From Amoeboradix gromovi (Eukaryota; Sanchytriomycota; Sanchytriomycetes; Sanchytriales; Sanchytriaceae), in the NCBI GenBank assembly GCA_018985225.1, contig JADGIF010000019.1:1-39102 (forward strand): a stretch of DNA of 39,102 nt. The letters run 5' to 3'. Under the pieces are notes generated by a model. It saw only the letters and a program-made list of their open reading frames with translations, ran no database searches and had not been told where the DNA came from. The translations under genes were made by a program, and so were the position numbers. Of this stretch, positions 8,749 to 18,588 are shown in pieces (position 1 is the stretch's first letter; each line of letters starts with the position of its first letter).

Positions 8749-9666
8749 ATGGGTTTAGGATATTCAAAATCTAAAAACACTGAAAATGAAATCCAAAAGA
8801 CTGATATATTTAAAGAGAAAACAGAAGATAGCGATATGTATTATGGTCCTATAGTTTACACTCCAAGCATGGATGAGCGACGCAATCCGAAGCTATTTGA
8901 AGTGCTGGCGGAAGAATCCATAAATTATAAAATGGGATCAAAACATGTTGACGATAAAATGTTTGAATTGATAGAGACTCATTCTTCAAAGGGAAGGGAG
9001 CAAACAAACTACTGTTCTGCTATAATAGATTTACTTTTGGACATCAATTTATCCTCTGATTTAAAAGTTCAAAAAGTTGGAGATAAATTTTTGTTAAGTG
9101 GGATTTACACCTGCACTTTACCAGAAATGAGCCTAAATCTATATATAAACGAAGACCCTGGCAGAAAAAAATCCATTAAACCTGTAAAAAGCGTTGTCCT
9201 CCATAGTCTAAACGGCAAATGTAAATTCGAAGACTTGGAAGTGAGCATCTTACAATTTGATGAAAAACTTGAAGTTTTTTTGTTCATAGAAGGAATATGT
9301 GATGCGATCAATCCTAAGTCCTCATTTACATCTAGTACACAAATTTCAGCAATGCTGCTGAATATAGACAAAGGAAGTTGTGCTACACTTTATCAAAAGA
9401 TATACATGGGTGACTTGGATCTATACATAAACGACATATACGGGGTTGAGAACTATGTTGAAGGCGAAAATGATGACTGCGTTATATGCATGGCAGCACC
9501 TAATAATTCGATCGTTCTACCTTGCAAACATTTATGTACTTGTACAGATTGTGGAAGCTTACTTGCTACGCAGAAGCAAAAGTGCCCAATTTGTAGAGAA
9601 ACAATTTATAGTATTATTTCTATAAGGAATGGGATATTTTCTGCGGATTATAGACCTGTAACTTAA
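8749..9666 (+). CDS. RING-type E3 ubiquitin ligase, MGRN1/LUL-like, probably N-myristoylated
   Basis: The C-terminal C3HC4 RING reads CVICMAAPNNSIVLPCKHLC, then C..CG, then CPICRETI (about residues 243-290). It has the spacing of Mahogunin and the plant LUL ligases, with the family's upstream domain (KVQKVGDKFLLSGIYT, QISAMLLNIDKG). An ATG at 8731 opens the frame, but starting at the in-frame ATG at 8749 gives MGLGYSKSK, a textbook N-myristoylation signal (Gly2, Ser6, Lys7). Membrane attachment by myristate is known for relatives, so I choose that start (305 aa). The stop TAA (9664-9666) overlaps AATAAA (9665-9670). Confidence 0.8.
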   Translation: MGLGYSKSKNTENEIQKTDIFKEKTEDSDMYYGPIVYTPSMDERRNPKLFEVLAEESINYKMGSKHVDDKMFELIETHSSKGREQTNYCSAIIDLLLDINLSSDLKVQKVGDKFLLSGIYTCTLPEMSLNLYINEDPGRKKSIKPVKSVVLHSLNGKCKFEDLEVSILQFDEKLEVFLFIEGICDAINPKSSFTSSTQISAMLLNIDKGSCATLYQKIYMGDLDLYINDIYGVENYVEGENDDCVICMAAPNNSIVLPCKHLCTCTDCGSLLATQKQKCPICRETIYSIISIRNGIFSADYRPVT

Positions 9667-9879
9667 TAAATACATTTTGCGGGAATAGAAACTGCCTTCG
9701 ATTGAATAGATTGTTTGTCGTACTATATTTCAGTAGTAGATCATGCTAAAAGAGTTTTTGTCGTCTATAACAAACGTCTCGAAACCATAGCTACCGTATT
9801 TTGAATCCTTGTACTTTGCCGTACGTTATAAAAGTCTTCTGCATTCAGAAAATAAAACTTCTAAAAACGAGGTTATAGC

Positions 9880-10070
9880 TTAAGGAAGTGAAATACAATG
9901 GTGGAGTTACCGTAGGCATTTAATATTCAAGCGTGTATAGGTATGCAACTCTGAAGAGCAACAATTTTGAGATACAGAAATGTAAGAAGATTTATCTGGA
10001 AGTAGATTGAGAGAATATCGCAGCAAAGAACATGGGACCTACTTTCTGAAAATTTCCGCAATTCTAAGTC
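9880..10070 (+). pseudogene. Fanzor (TnpB-like) relic, copy d, within a 1-kb gene-free stretch
   Basis: The gap 9667-10677 has no intact gene. A plus-strand frame near 9940 reads YSSVYRYATLKSNNFEIQKC, continuing KKIYLEVD, stop, ENIAAKNM. It aligns with TS.TC.RCGTLK ... C..C..LEIDRDRMAARN of the better copy at 16770-16927/27006-27145; the first cysteine pair is mutated and the RD became D-stop. Further downstream (10070-10677) only short fragments such as FRAVKACATAATYL are seen. Confidence 0.6.
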
Positions 10071-10677
10071 ATAGAACCTCCTGGAAAGATGTGAGTCCCA
10101 TAATAAGCCATTAAACCTATTCTCAATATGAAAATGCACTGGCAGTATCTCTTTCAAAAGAGCTTGGCTAATTAGCACTTGAGCGTATGCTACAACATTT
10201 CAACCGATAACTGTTTTCATATTCTGTAATGATGTTTGTAATGTCATCTTATTCACACACAATGCAGTATCTGCATGTCTTTCTTTCGCATTTGATGACA
10301 TGAAGTGGCCGAATCCTTAGCGTGCTTTCTATGATTTCCTCCTACTAATGAATGAGGGCATTTTGTCAGATATGGATGAAAGTTAAGCAGCTCCATTCAA
10401 TCATGCTTCAGAGCAGTGAAAGCTTGTGCAACTGCTGCAACATATTTAATAGCATTTCTGTTTACTTCGTAAAAAATTTGGATTTTCTATCGAATCAAGA
10501 CTTCAATATGAAAAGAGGTTAGAGAAACTTTTAAAATAAGCGTTTAGAATCGCCAGGTACAATTAAGGACAGGGTTTACAGCTTTTGCAAATCTTAATGT
10601 CTATCTTAACTGAATGTTAGCGCTATAAGGGAAAGCCATATCGAAATGGATTTAATATCTAGAAACTTTAAAGGCCT

Positions 10678-11190
10678 ATGGCTCTCTCAACTTTGCAGAT
10701 AAGCAATTCTGAATTATGCCTTGTTTCCAAACATGGATATGTCTATGATGTTGGCATCTACTTAGATTGCCCAGTTCTAGGAAACGTTTTAAAGAAATAC
10801 ATGGGTAAAGACATATCCCATATATTTCAAAAAGATGGCAATATTAAAAAACATTATGATAAATATACTGGAGAGTTATGTGAAATGATTGAAGGCATGA
10901 GTTTAGATTTAGTTGGGGTTGAAAAATGGTGGCGAAAAATTGCACCAGTAGACAAGCTTTCAGCTAATGAGTTTTATTTAAAGCTCTTCAACACATTGAC
11001 AGGGCAATCAGAGATTAAACTGGTATGCATCGAGGACACCCTGGGCTTTATTTTAAAAGATTATGATTTGACAAAACTCTCTGTTAAATACGGCAACAAA
11101 CACATGGACTTGGGCGCTACTTTGGAATCCAATGGAGTTATTTCTCAATTTAGCTTACCAACTATATATATGGTATTTGTACCTGAATAA
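10678..11190 (+). CDS. Cytochrome b5 domain-containing protein 1-like (CYB5D1), cilium-associated family
   Basis: CYB5D1 proteins have a divergent cytochrome-b5 domain followed by a ubiquitin-like segment, and are linked to axonemes and ciliary signalling. This 170-residue protein shows GYVYDVGIYL (b5 strand), GKDISHIFQKDGNIKKHYDK (the DISHWF-type putative heme-histidine segment) and then the characteristic NTLTGQSEIKLVCIEDTLGF and MDLGATLESNGV. It is shorter than the vertebrate protein. Its presence argues for a flagellated stage, which is inference. The stop TAA (11188-11190) lies inside AATAAA (11186-11191). DCP2 begins 44 bp downstream. Confidence 0.7.
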   Translation: MALSTLQISNSELCLVSKHGYVYDVGIYLDCPVLGNVLKKYMGKDISHIFQKDGNIKKHYDKYTGELCEMIEGMSLDLVGVEKWWRKIAPVDKLSANEFYLKLFNTLTGQSEIKLVCIEDTLGFILKDYDLTKLSVKYGNKHMDLGATLESNGVISQFSLPTIYMVFVPE

Positions 11191-11234
11191 ATCAAAGTTT
11201 TCTAAAGAATTCCTTCAAACATTTCCAGATTGTA

Positions 11235-12438
11235 ATGGAACAAATCTTGGATGACCTTTCTGCTAGGTTTATAATTAATCTTCCAGAATCAGAAATAGCG
11301 AAAGTGGAACGTCTTTGCTTTCAACTGGAACAAGCTCATTGGTTTTATGAAGACTTTATTAGGGAAAACCAAAATGGTTTACCAAAGTTTACGCTTAAGG
11401 AGTTTGTATCTTTGTTTTTCGAGCACCTTCCGTTTCTTCATAATTGGGCAGAACAGCACGAACGTGCTTTTAAAGAGTTTATAAAGTATAAACTAAGAGT
11501 TCCTGTCTGTGGTGGCATCATTCTTAATTCTACCTTAGACAAAGTATTACTAGTACGTGGATGGAAAGGTCAAACTTGGTCTTTTCCACGTGGTAAAATA
11601 AACTCAGAAGAACTTCCGGTTGACTGTGCCGTTCGTGAAGTAGATGAAGAAACTGGTCTAAATATCACGCCTTACTTAATCCAGACCAACAAATCTGAAG
11701 CTAAATACGTAGAAGTTAGAGTTCAACACCAAGCTATTAGGCTATACTATGCAGCTAATGTTCCCGAAGATTTTCCATTTGAGACGAGAACCAGAAAAGA
11801 AATCTCTGTACTTTATCCTAATGTAGAAAATTGAATGGCGATCGCTAGACTCAATACCTGGGTATTCATCCGATCATCGCAAACATCCAGATAGAAACAG
11901 GTACTTTAATGTAGTTCCTTTTATGAGCAAAGTTAGAAAGTTTATAAACAAACTAAAAAAGTCAGCCAATATTGCTACACAAGATTCATCTGCAACCATA
12001 GAAATAGAAGAGCAAGAACAGGAAAGGTTTGAGGAAGATGCGGCTGCTACAATTTTGTCACTGCTAAGACATGTTAAAGAGGAAGATGTGCTAAAACCAT
12101 ACTATGATCACTCTGATTTTATATCTGCATCTCCTAGTAAGCAAATGGAGCACCCTGTGCTTAAAAAGGATATCCCTATTGAGCATAGAAATAGTTTAAT
12201 GGATATACTGAAAGGTAGTAATTCAGCTGCTGCTACTAAAGAGCAGGATGAGCTTCAAGAAATAAAAATTCAAACCAGCTTTAAAAGAAAGGCTGATGTT
12301 GTGGATTTGCTTCGCATATTAAAACATTCGCCAGTTCCTGATTCTGATGATGAGGTTGAAATGGGCACTAAGCCGTCATCGTTTAAGTTTGATCTCAAGG
12401 TAATTAATGACATACTTTCGTCGGAAGAATTAGAATAA
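11235..12438 (+). CDS. DCP2: mRNA-decapping enzyme subunit 2 (Nudix), DCP2; two exons
   Basis: Removes the 7-methylguanosine cap in 5'-3' mRNA decay. The product is 394 aa: exon 1 is 11235-11807, exon 2 is 11827-12438. The N-terminal regulatory domain contains AHWFYEDFIRE (the Dcp1-binding region). The Nudix domain starts VPVCGGIIL and has the full box G(x5)E(x7)REVDEETGL (GKINSEELPVDCAVREVDEE). Box B follows the splice: RTRKEIS|KIEWRSLDSIPG, then RYFNVVPFMSKVRKFI. The acidic, low-complexity tail is poorly conserved. Without splicing the reading stops at codon 200, inside the Nudix fold. The stop TAA (12436-12438) overlaps AATAAA (12437-12442). Confidence 0.95.
11808..11826 (+). other. Ultra-short spliceosomal intron, 19 nt, in DCP2
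   Basis: The sequence is GTACTTTATCCTAATGTAG. It lies between codons (phase 0). Its removal joins KEIS to KIEW, an invariant junction in DCP2 proteins. CTAAT before GTAG is a plausible branch-point segment. Confidence 0.92.
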
Positions 12439-12469
12439 TAAACATGTTTTTCGATTAATTCTCCTTGAA

Positions 12470-15400
12470 ATGCTCTTGTCCAATTCCAATTCCAAATTTT
12501 ATAAAATGAGAATGGATAATGTACAATTGACGTTCAGATATAAAGACGAAGTAAGCAAATACTTGGTTGACAACATCAATCATTTAAATGGACTGGCATT
12601 TGCATTCAACCATTCCCCATACTCCTTTATTCGTTCTATCAGCGGTAGGCTATGTTGGTCCTACTTACAGCGGAACAAAAACATCCCCACTATTTTAAGC
12701 ATGAGCAAGAATGACTTGCTGTCCATTGATCTCCCCTATGTGATATATCAAGCATTATTGACCAATAATTCTAATGTTCTCTCTTTCATACAGTCCACTT
12801 TCGACGGCGATACTTTTTCGCTAGGAGGCCCAAAATTGTGTAGGTGGTTGTTATCTAATATCAGCACCAGTCCATCGCTGTTATACAATTGTTTAACTGA
12901 ATTAAACACATCAGTTGATAATGAATTCATTGGTCTTGTAGTTTTTATCAAAGTAGAATACGATCCATTTGATGTGGTGGTGATTCTTTGTCATGTCATA
13001 CCCCAGTTATCTCTCATCAAGGAATTGCATTTGTTCATTTTTAATACAATTTTGCAACTTATTCCATTACGCCCTTCAAATATAGGCAATCTTATCGAGC
13101 TATACCTGAGGCAAAATTTAATAAATGATGCTAGCTTATTTAAACTATCTGCTTACTGCCATCATTTCAAATTATCCGTTACTTTGCCTGCGAGTTCTGC
13201 TAATCCTTTTGAACGCTTCAGCGATAAAATAGTTAATCTGTACATACTACATTTGGTATACGTTGATGAAATACCTATTCCTAATGATAAAATACCTGTT
13301 ATTATAACATTTATCATGAGTCTTGATGCCTGGCCTAGTTTTTATAAATATATTTTATGTAAAATGCAGTACAATAATGACATATTGACTGATATTCCTA
13401 CAAGCGTACCTACTCTATCAAATTACCACAGCACAATATTAAACAATTGCATAAACTGGCTTGTTAATAATGATGATCCGTTAAGGCATGGCTATTTGAT
13501 TCAAGAAACGGTAATTATAATGTCGCAGTACCATCCTATAAATGACGACTTACTGAGGCCTTACTTGAACACAAACTACATCAGCCACAAGCCTCAATTA
13601 AGCAATAATAATGAATCGCTCATTAATAGGGTTACTGGAGATCTAGACTTCTATTACAAAAAATTACTATTGCTGTATGCTCAATGGATAGATGTTTTAC
13701 CTAGTCCGTTCTATGATCTTCTACAGGACTGTTTGGTATTCTATTACTGTAGCACCCCATTGGGTGATATTTCACCCTCAATTGCTTCGCTGCTTGGCAA
13801 AATACCTAGGAAAGTGCTAGAATCATCGTATTTTAGATGCAAGTATACTTTATCCAAGTTGTTTATGGATAACATAAAGTATGGCATACACTCCGCAAAT
13901 TGTTCATTTTACTCGTATTTTAGTGATCTGTTGTTTTACTTGGATATTTTTAAGGAATCTAACATATATGAAGCCATAATGATTCATGAGCAACTGTATT
14001 ACAATAGCGCATTGCGCTGCAATATGCCATGGCTGATGAACACGGTAAATATAGATTTAATTGATTTCAAAAGTGGCCTGTTAAACAATAGTAATATTCT
14101 AAGTAATTGGGAGACCATACACGATTCTCAGAATGGCTATAATCACTGTATTGATGATTTGATGTTGATAACTTCAGGAATAAATTATCCACTGCAAGTT
14201 GATGTACTAAAACAGCTACAGGTACCTACTGACATCATTCAATACGACAAATATGCTAGCTCCTGTATCAAGGCATGCAGACTGCAGAATGTCCCATTAT
14301 TTATCCACAATATTCCAAACTCATTTAACAGTCAATTAGAATATGCAAAGTATAACAGAGCAAACAATAACATAGTAGCAGCATTTCATGCACTAAACAG
14401 CATAAAATCAGATAACCATGCACCTTCTACAGAATCCTTGTCTTTGCAACTGGAAGAGCTGAAAATTAAAATCAAATTCAAGTTGGACAGTTCTACTAAT
14501 ATTCTAGCACAATACCAGAATTTAGCAACCTGTTATTCAAATGCTAAAATATACAAGAAATTGGGTGATTACTGCAATGAATTATACTCTCAAAAACCCC
14601 AGAATTCGTTGGGGTTGAACATTGTCTCGCATTATTCTAATTACTTGAAATCGCAACACGATGTTGAACTAACTATGATTCCTCGTATAATCACATTGTT
14701 CCAGCGTATAGATGTCAGCACTCTTGTAATACATGAATTCTTATCAATCTGTGAATCAAACAAATATTCCAACTGCATTCCGCATGTTAGTTTAATTACG
14801 TCTTTTCTCGCTACTAGCGATCACACATTCATGATATTGATAACAGGACTAATAAACGGGTTATTGAAGCACTATCACAAAAGAGTAGGATGGCATATGA
14901 TCAGCAGTTTAAATAGTAAAAACCCTGAGAAGAAGCAAAAGATGCACAGGATATTAAACATATATTGCAAGCAATACAAGGTAGGTGACTGGATGAATAC
15001 TTTAATAAAAACTAGCCAATACCTAATTAGACTGAGTGAAATGCAATTTGAAAAACATGTCACTGAAGTATTGCTTAGCAAAGAGTACAAGAAGTTGCAA
15101 AGATTAATTGACATTGATGTATATGTACCATTTGCTAATGTGTTAAATTTAGACAAAGAAAATGCAACAATAAACAAATTCGGAGACCATGTTACGCTGT
15201 TGAACAGTCTGGTGAGACCGAAGAAAATGAAAATACACGCGAGCGACGGAATTGTTTATGACTTCCTGTTAAAGAAAGATGAGGACCTGAGAAAAGATGA
15301 AAGGTACTTGGAGGTTGCAGCATTTGTAAATAGGCGATTCAACAAGAACAAACAAACCAAACAACGTAGATTACATTTAAGGACATACAACGTAACAGTA

Positions 15401-16165
15401 TTAAACGAACTGAATGGCCTAATAGAATGGATGAACAACACAGAGACGTTACGGAAAATTATAACGAGTATCCTAAAAATCATGAGTATCAAGGTTAGCA
15501 TGAACAAGATTAGACTACGGTTGGAGTCGCAAGACAGAGAAGCAGAATTTAATAAAATATTGAAAGAAATACCACCAGTACTTCATTTATATTTCTGTAA
15601 TTTGTACCCAAATCCGAGTTTGTACTTTGAGAACAGAATGGGTTTTATTAGAACCACGGCGGCAATGAGTATGGTTGGATATGCATTGGGACTGGGAGAT
15701 AGACACTGCGAAAATATATTGATAGATGTTGTAAATGGTGACCTGGTGCATGTGGATTTTAATTGCTTGTTTGAAAAAGGAAAGAGACTCTCAATACCAG
15801 AAGTGGTTCCTTTTAGGTTAACGCAAAACATAATTAGGGTATTTGGAGCAACAGGGTATGAAGGGCCATATAGGAAAGCCTGTGAGTTGACTCTTGAGTT
15901 GCTCAGGAAGCAATACTATTATCTGGATAACATACTGGATAGCTTTTTAAATGATCCTTTGCTAGAATGGCAGAATAGAAGAGAAAATGAATCACCGACA
16001 GAGTTGGCTCAAAAGAAGTTGGACTTGTGTAAAAATAGAGTGTTTGGGCAGGGACAGCACGGAATACCATTAAGCGTAGAGGGCACAGTACATTGTGCGA
16101 TAATGGAAGCAACATCATCAAAAAACTTGAGTCAGATGTATTTGGGATGGATGCCTTATTTATAG
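12470..16165 (+). CDS. ATR/Mec1/Rad3-type PI3K-related protein kinase, strongly shortened
   Basis: Checkpoint kinase of the replication-stress response. The catalytic domain contains KKDEDLRKDERYLE (ATP-site lysine and DDLRKD-like motif), TTAAMSMVGYALGLGDRHCE (catalytic loop), then NILIDV and VHVDFNCLFEKG (metal-binding D). The C-terminal FATC motif is EATSSKNLSQMYLGWMPYL at the very end. The VPFRLTQN and GYEGPYRKACE motifs favour ATR over ATM, mTOR or DNA-PK. The single 1231-residue frame is about half the usual ATR length. The missing part is the N-terminal HEAT solenoid, and DCP2 ends only 31 bp upstream, so no room remains for it. The stop is TAG; the first AATAAA is about 100 bp further on. 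Confidence 0.9.
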   Translation: MLLSNSNSKFYKMRMDNVQLTFRYKDEVSKYLVDNINHLNGLAFAFNHSPYSFIRSISGRLCWSYLQRNKNIPTILSMSKNDLLSIDLPYVIYQALLTNNSNVLSFIQSTFDGDTFSLGGPKLCRWLLSNISTSPSLLYNCLTELNTSVDNEFIGLVVFIKVEYDPFDVVVILCHVIPQLSLIKELHLFIFNTILQLIPLRPSNIGNLIELYLRQNLINDASLFKLSAYCHHFKLSVTLPASSANPFERFSDKIVNLYILHLVYVDEIPIPNDKIPVIITFIMSLDAWPSFYKYILCKMQYNNDILTDIPTSVPTLSNYHSTILNNCINWLVNNDDPLRHGYLIQETVIIMSQYHPINDDLLRPYLNTNYISHKPQLSNNNESLINRVTGDLDFYYKKLLLLYAQWIDVLPSPFYDLLQDCLVFYYCSTPLGDISPSIASLLGKIPRKVLESSYFRCKYTLSKLFMDNIKYGIHSANCSFYSYFSDLLFYLDIFKESNIYEAIMIHEQLYYNSALRCNMPWLMNTVNIDLIDFKSGLLNNSNILSNWETIHDSQNGYNHCIDDLMLITSGINYPLQVDVLKQLQVPTDIIQYDKYASSCIKACRLQNVPLFIHNIPNSFNSQLEYAKYNRANNNIVAAFHALNSIKSDNHAPSTESLSLQLEELKIKIKFKLDSSTNILAQYQNLATCYSNAKIYKKLGDYCNELYSQKPQNSLGLNIVSHYSNYLKSQHDVELTMIPRIITLFQRIDVSTLVIHEFLSICESNKYSNCIPHVSLITSFLATSDHTFMILITGLINGLLKHYHKRVGWHMISSLNSKNPEKKQKMHRILNIYCKQYKVGDWMNTLIKTSQYLIRLSEMQFEKHVTEVLLSKEYKKLQRLIDIDVYVPFANVLNLDKENATINKFGDHVTLLNSLVRPKKMKIHASDGIVYDFLLKKDEDLRKDERYLEVAAFVNRRFNKNKQTKQRRLHLRTYNVTVLNELNGLIEWMNNTETLRKIITSILKIMSIKVSMNKIRLRLESQDREAEFNKILKEIPPVLHLYFCNLYPNPSLYFENRMGFIRTTAAMSMVGYALGLGDRHCENILIDVVNGDLVHVDFNCLFEKGKRLSIPEVVPFRLTQNIIRVFGATGYEGPYRKACELTLELLRKQYYYLDNILDSFLNDPLLEWQNRRENESPTELAQKKLDLCKNRVFGQGQHGIPLSVEGTVHCAIMEATSSKNLSQMYLGWMPYL

Positions 16166-16179
16166 TGAACATCACCGTA

Positions 16180-16520
16180 GTTTGGGAATTAAATCGAACA
16201 AATCATTTATTGCGAGTGCATGAAATCTATTGCACTAGAAGTTATATCTACAGTTTTCTTATTGAATAAAACATGATACTCAGAAACTGGAATAAAACGA
16301 AATCCTGTGGAAGAAAAAGGAAAGACTTTGGCAGAACTTAACGAAGAAATTACTAGTCAATCTTCGAAAAGTATTTAGCTCTGAGCAAAATCAATCTGGA
16401 GATATACAGGTACAAATTGCTATCTCAAGAAGATAGAAAACACATGGTAGGGAACATACAGCGATATACATCAATGTCAGATATCGCCTTATAGTAGTAA
16501 AAGCGTGAGCAACCTCTTTA
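16180..16520 (+). pseudogene. Fanzor (TnpB-like) relic, copy e
   Basis: After the ATR-type gene a plus-strand frame reads EEKGKTLAELNEEITSQSSK, then S, at about 16304-16375. This matches the segment before and into the Fanzor zinc ribbon (VE.NEAFTSQTCTRC) with cysteines replaced by serine. A second frame near 16427 gives SRRIENTMVGNIQRY-like residues, comparable with EIDRDRMAARNIY. Several stops separate the pieces. Confidence 0.5.
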
Positions 16521-16769
16521 AGGCAGCGAATGGCTTTACCTGTCTTGTTACAAATCTTTGATTTCAGGAAACAGCTCGATTGTTTTCTTGAATAAATCAT
16601 TTATCGCGAATTTGTATAATTTCGAGACTTTTTCAGATTTTTCAATGGCTTAAATATTCGACATTCTTTATCTTTGCAAATGGCAAATGGAATAAATAGA
16701 TGTAATTCTGAATATGTCAAATCTAAAGAAATAACTAGCAGGTACAGCATACAAAGACATATGATCTTA

Positions 16770-16927
16770 TATACTTGCCATCGTTCAATACCAGCCAAAT
16801 GATAAGTAGCTTGTCGAGCAAGATCGCAAGAAACATGGTAACAATGTCCCATTACATATTCAAGCAACGCTTGAAGTTCAAATGTAAACAAAGAGGAAGG
16901 ACGATGGTTGAGTGCAATGAAGCATTT
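16770..16927 (+). pseudogene. Fanzor (TnpB-like) gene, 5' part of copy f, cut by the 10-kb insertion
   Basis: The frame from 16775 reads MSHYIFKQRLKFKCKQRG then RTMVECNEAF, the conserved run just before the zinc ribbon in TnpB/Fanzor proteins. It is interrupted at 16928 by GGGACATC. The missing continuation, FTSQTCTRCGTLKN, starts at 27007, directly after the other end of the insertion. When the insertion and one copy of ATTT are removed, the two parts are in the same frame with no lost or extra base. Confidence 0.8.
16924..16927. repeat. Target site duplication ATTT (left; right copy 27006-27009)
   Basis: ATTT precedes GGGACATC at 16928 and follows GGTGTTCC at 27005. The length of 4 bp equals that of the element at 6634. 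Only one copy is needed for the Fanzor frame GAA GCA TTT ACT AGT CAG. Confidence 0.8.
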
Positions 16928-17095
16928 GGGACATCAAATATAAAAACTAGACTAAGTCGAAAACTTCAGAAATTGGAAAAATAGGATTTACGAAATCTCT
17001 AATAAATCATCTTTCTATAGATTAAAACATTTCAGTTTGAAATTAATATTGCAAATCAATATAGAAATTAGACTAACTTTTCTATCCAATCAAGT
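16928..17095 (+). repeat. Left terminal region of the 10-kb element (about 165 bp), repeated at 25105
   Basis: The two stretches beginning GGGACATCAAATA at 16928 and 25105 stay recognisably alike for about 165-185 bp. Both contain GACTAAGTCGAAAACTT, then AAATCTCTAATAAATCATCT, then an (A/G)TTAATATTG(A/C)AAATCAAT block. This is well beyond the terminal repeat alone. Confidence 0.75.
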
Positions 17096-17199
17096 CACTT
17101 GATTTTTAAAATAATTTACCAAATTTATTTATTTTTCAATTTTGGATTTTTTATAAGTCCTTTGACTAATTTCCAATTCTGATTCTGTGTTTTCATATG

Positions 17200-18588
17200 G
17201 TCTTGTCTTTGAACTATATTAGTTAAAAAAAGTACATTGTTTGTGTAATAGTTTCTTCTTCTTCTAATCAATTCAATAAATTATCAATACGTTCAAAAGT
17301 AGAATCAATTGCCTCTACCAATAATTGCCAAGGATAAACATTATTTTTACCAAGTTTTATTAAATTCTGATAGTAATTTGGTCTTATCGTATAAAGTAAC
17401 ATGGGGGTTTTGGGGTTTTAAATCAATAGTAACTTCTGTAATTAAATCATCATTACTAATACTCAACAGAGAATTTTTCAACAAGTAATCTATTTGACTT
17501 CTTAGCTCTCACTTCAGTTACTGTCTCTTCACTCTCGTCATACCAATCAAAGTTCACAATCGTGTAGTCGGCTCCCAATTGTCTCATCTCCTCCAGCTTT
17601 GATTTTTAGTTGACTCATTGATTAGATGCTTCCTTATACATCACACCAACAATCTTTTGCACAGTGATTGCAGTTGTCTCAACATCTTTCATTTCATTTT
17701 GAGTCATTGACTAATTGAATATCCACGTTTCTTACTCTTACTAATCACTGTAGTCTTCCTGTCATTTGGTTTGCAACATGCTGTAGCCATAAGTACGGAT
17801 GCTGCACTTCAGTTATAACAAATGGTCCTTCAGCTAAACAATTTCTAGGAACATTCTTGGTCCTGTACTCCACCACTAAATGAGGATTCTGAGGGGAAAC
17901 TGAAACCAGGCTGGCAAAGTCAATTTGGGCTTCAACGGTCTTCAAGTGCTTTAAATAGTACACCGAAGAGAGGCCAGTTGAGTTTTCCATCGGGGTTGCA
18001 GGGCACCCGAAAAACATCGTAAAATTTTTTTTGAAGTAGAATGCAGAATTAAGAAAACCCTTCAACCTACGTTCAAGTTCTATCAATTTACACAAGTGTG
18101 AACTGGGTTCTGTGACTGCTTCTTGTACATTTTTCCATATAAACTATGCTTCTTCACTATATTCCTCATAAATACCAGGCATATTGGTGATTTGCAACAA
18201 TAATTTAAAATAGGTGGCAACAATGGAGTTGTTGATATTCTTGACTAAATAGTCTGTCATGTCTTCACCAATGCAATAGCTTTAAATATGCAGTCAATTC
18301 ATAACTCTGATTACGCACAATACTGATAATTTGCTGATTATAAATGATGGGCAACAATAAATCGCAAATTGAATTCTCAATCGAGTACATAGAACTAATC
18401 ATACCTCACAATGCTTTTCTCACCTCTTCTATCAATAAATTGTTACCTACTAATTGTAATAATATTTGGTACATCGAGGCAATCACGCTGTAAAACACTG
18501 TACTGCTTCAACTGTAGATTGTAGATTTATTAAACATAGTTGTATTAAATGGCATTATTTTGCATTAGATAAATAAAAGTGGCTAAAA
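17200..18588 (-). pseudogene. Decayed minus-strand coding region inside the 10-kb element
   Basis: One frame stays open for 116 codons (18095-17745), containing LSSVYYLKHLKTVEAQIDFA and FVITEVQHPYLWLQHVANQM. Related fragments continue on both sides: upstream MPGIYEEYSEE.FIWKNVQEA, downstream LGADYTIVNFDWYDESEETV, each separated by stops. The GPFVITEV..YLWLQ segment is reminiscent of the region after a retroelement integrase core, but this is weak. I cannot name the original protein. Confidence 0.35.
18033..18083 (+). repeat. Decayed duplicate of the 5' end of the 716-residue gene
   Basis: GAAGTAGAATGCAGAA at 18036 and 22218 are identical. The next 30 bases match except for a few changes, so the reading MQN.ENPSTYVQV parallels MQNQEEPPTYAQV. 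Similarity ends after about 50 bp. Apart from one A/C difference, the changes I can align all read as C to T or G to A in the 18033 copy. Confidence 0.7.

Noticed and set aside
14875-16175. Several minus-strand ORFs of 80-100 codons under the ATR-type gene
   Set aside because: They are antisense to strongly conserved kinase and FATC coding and have no motif of their own.
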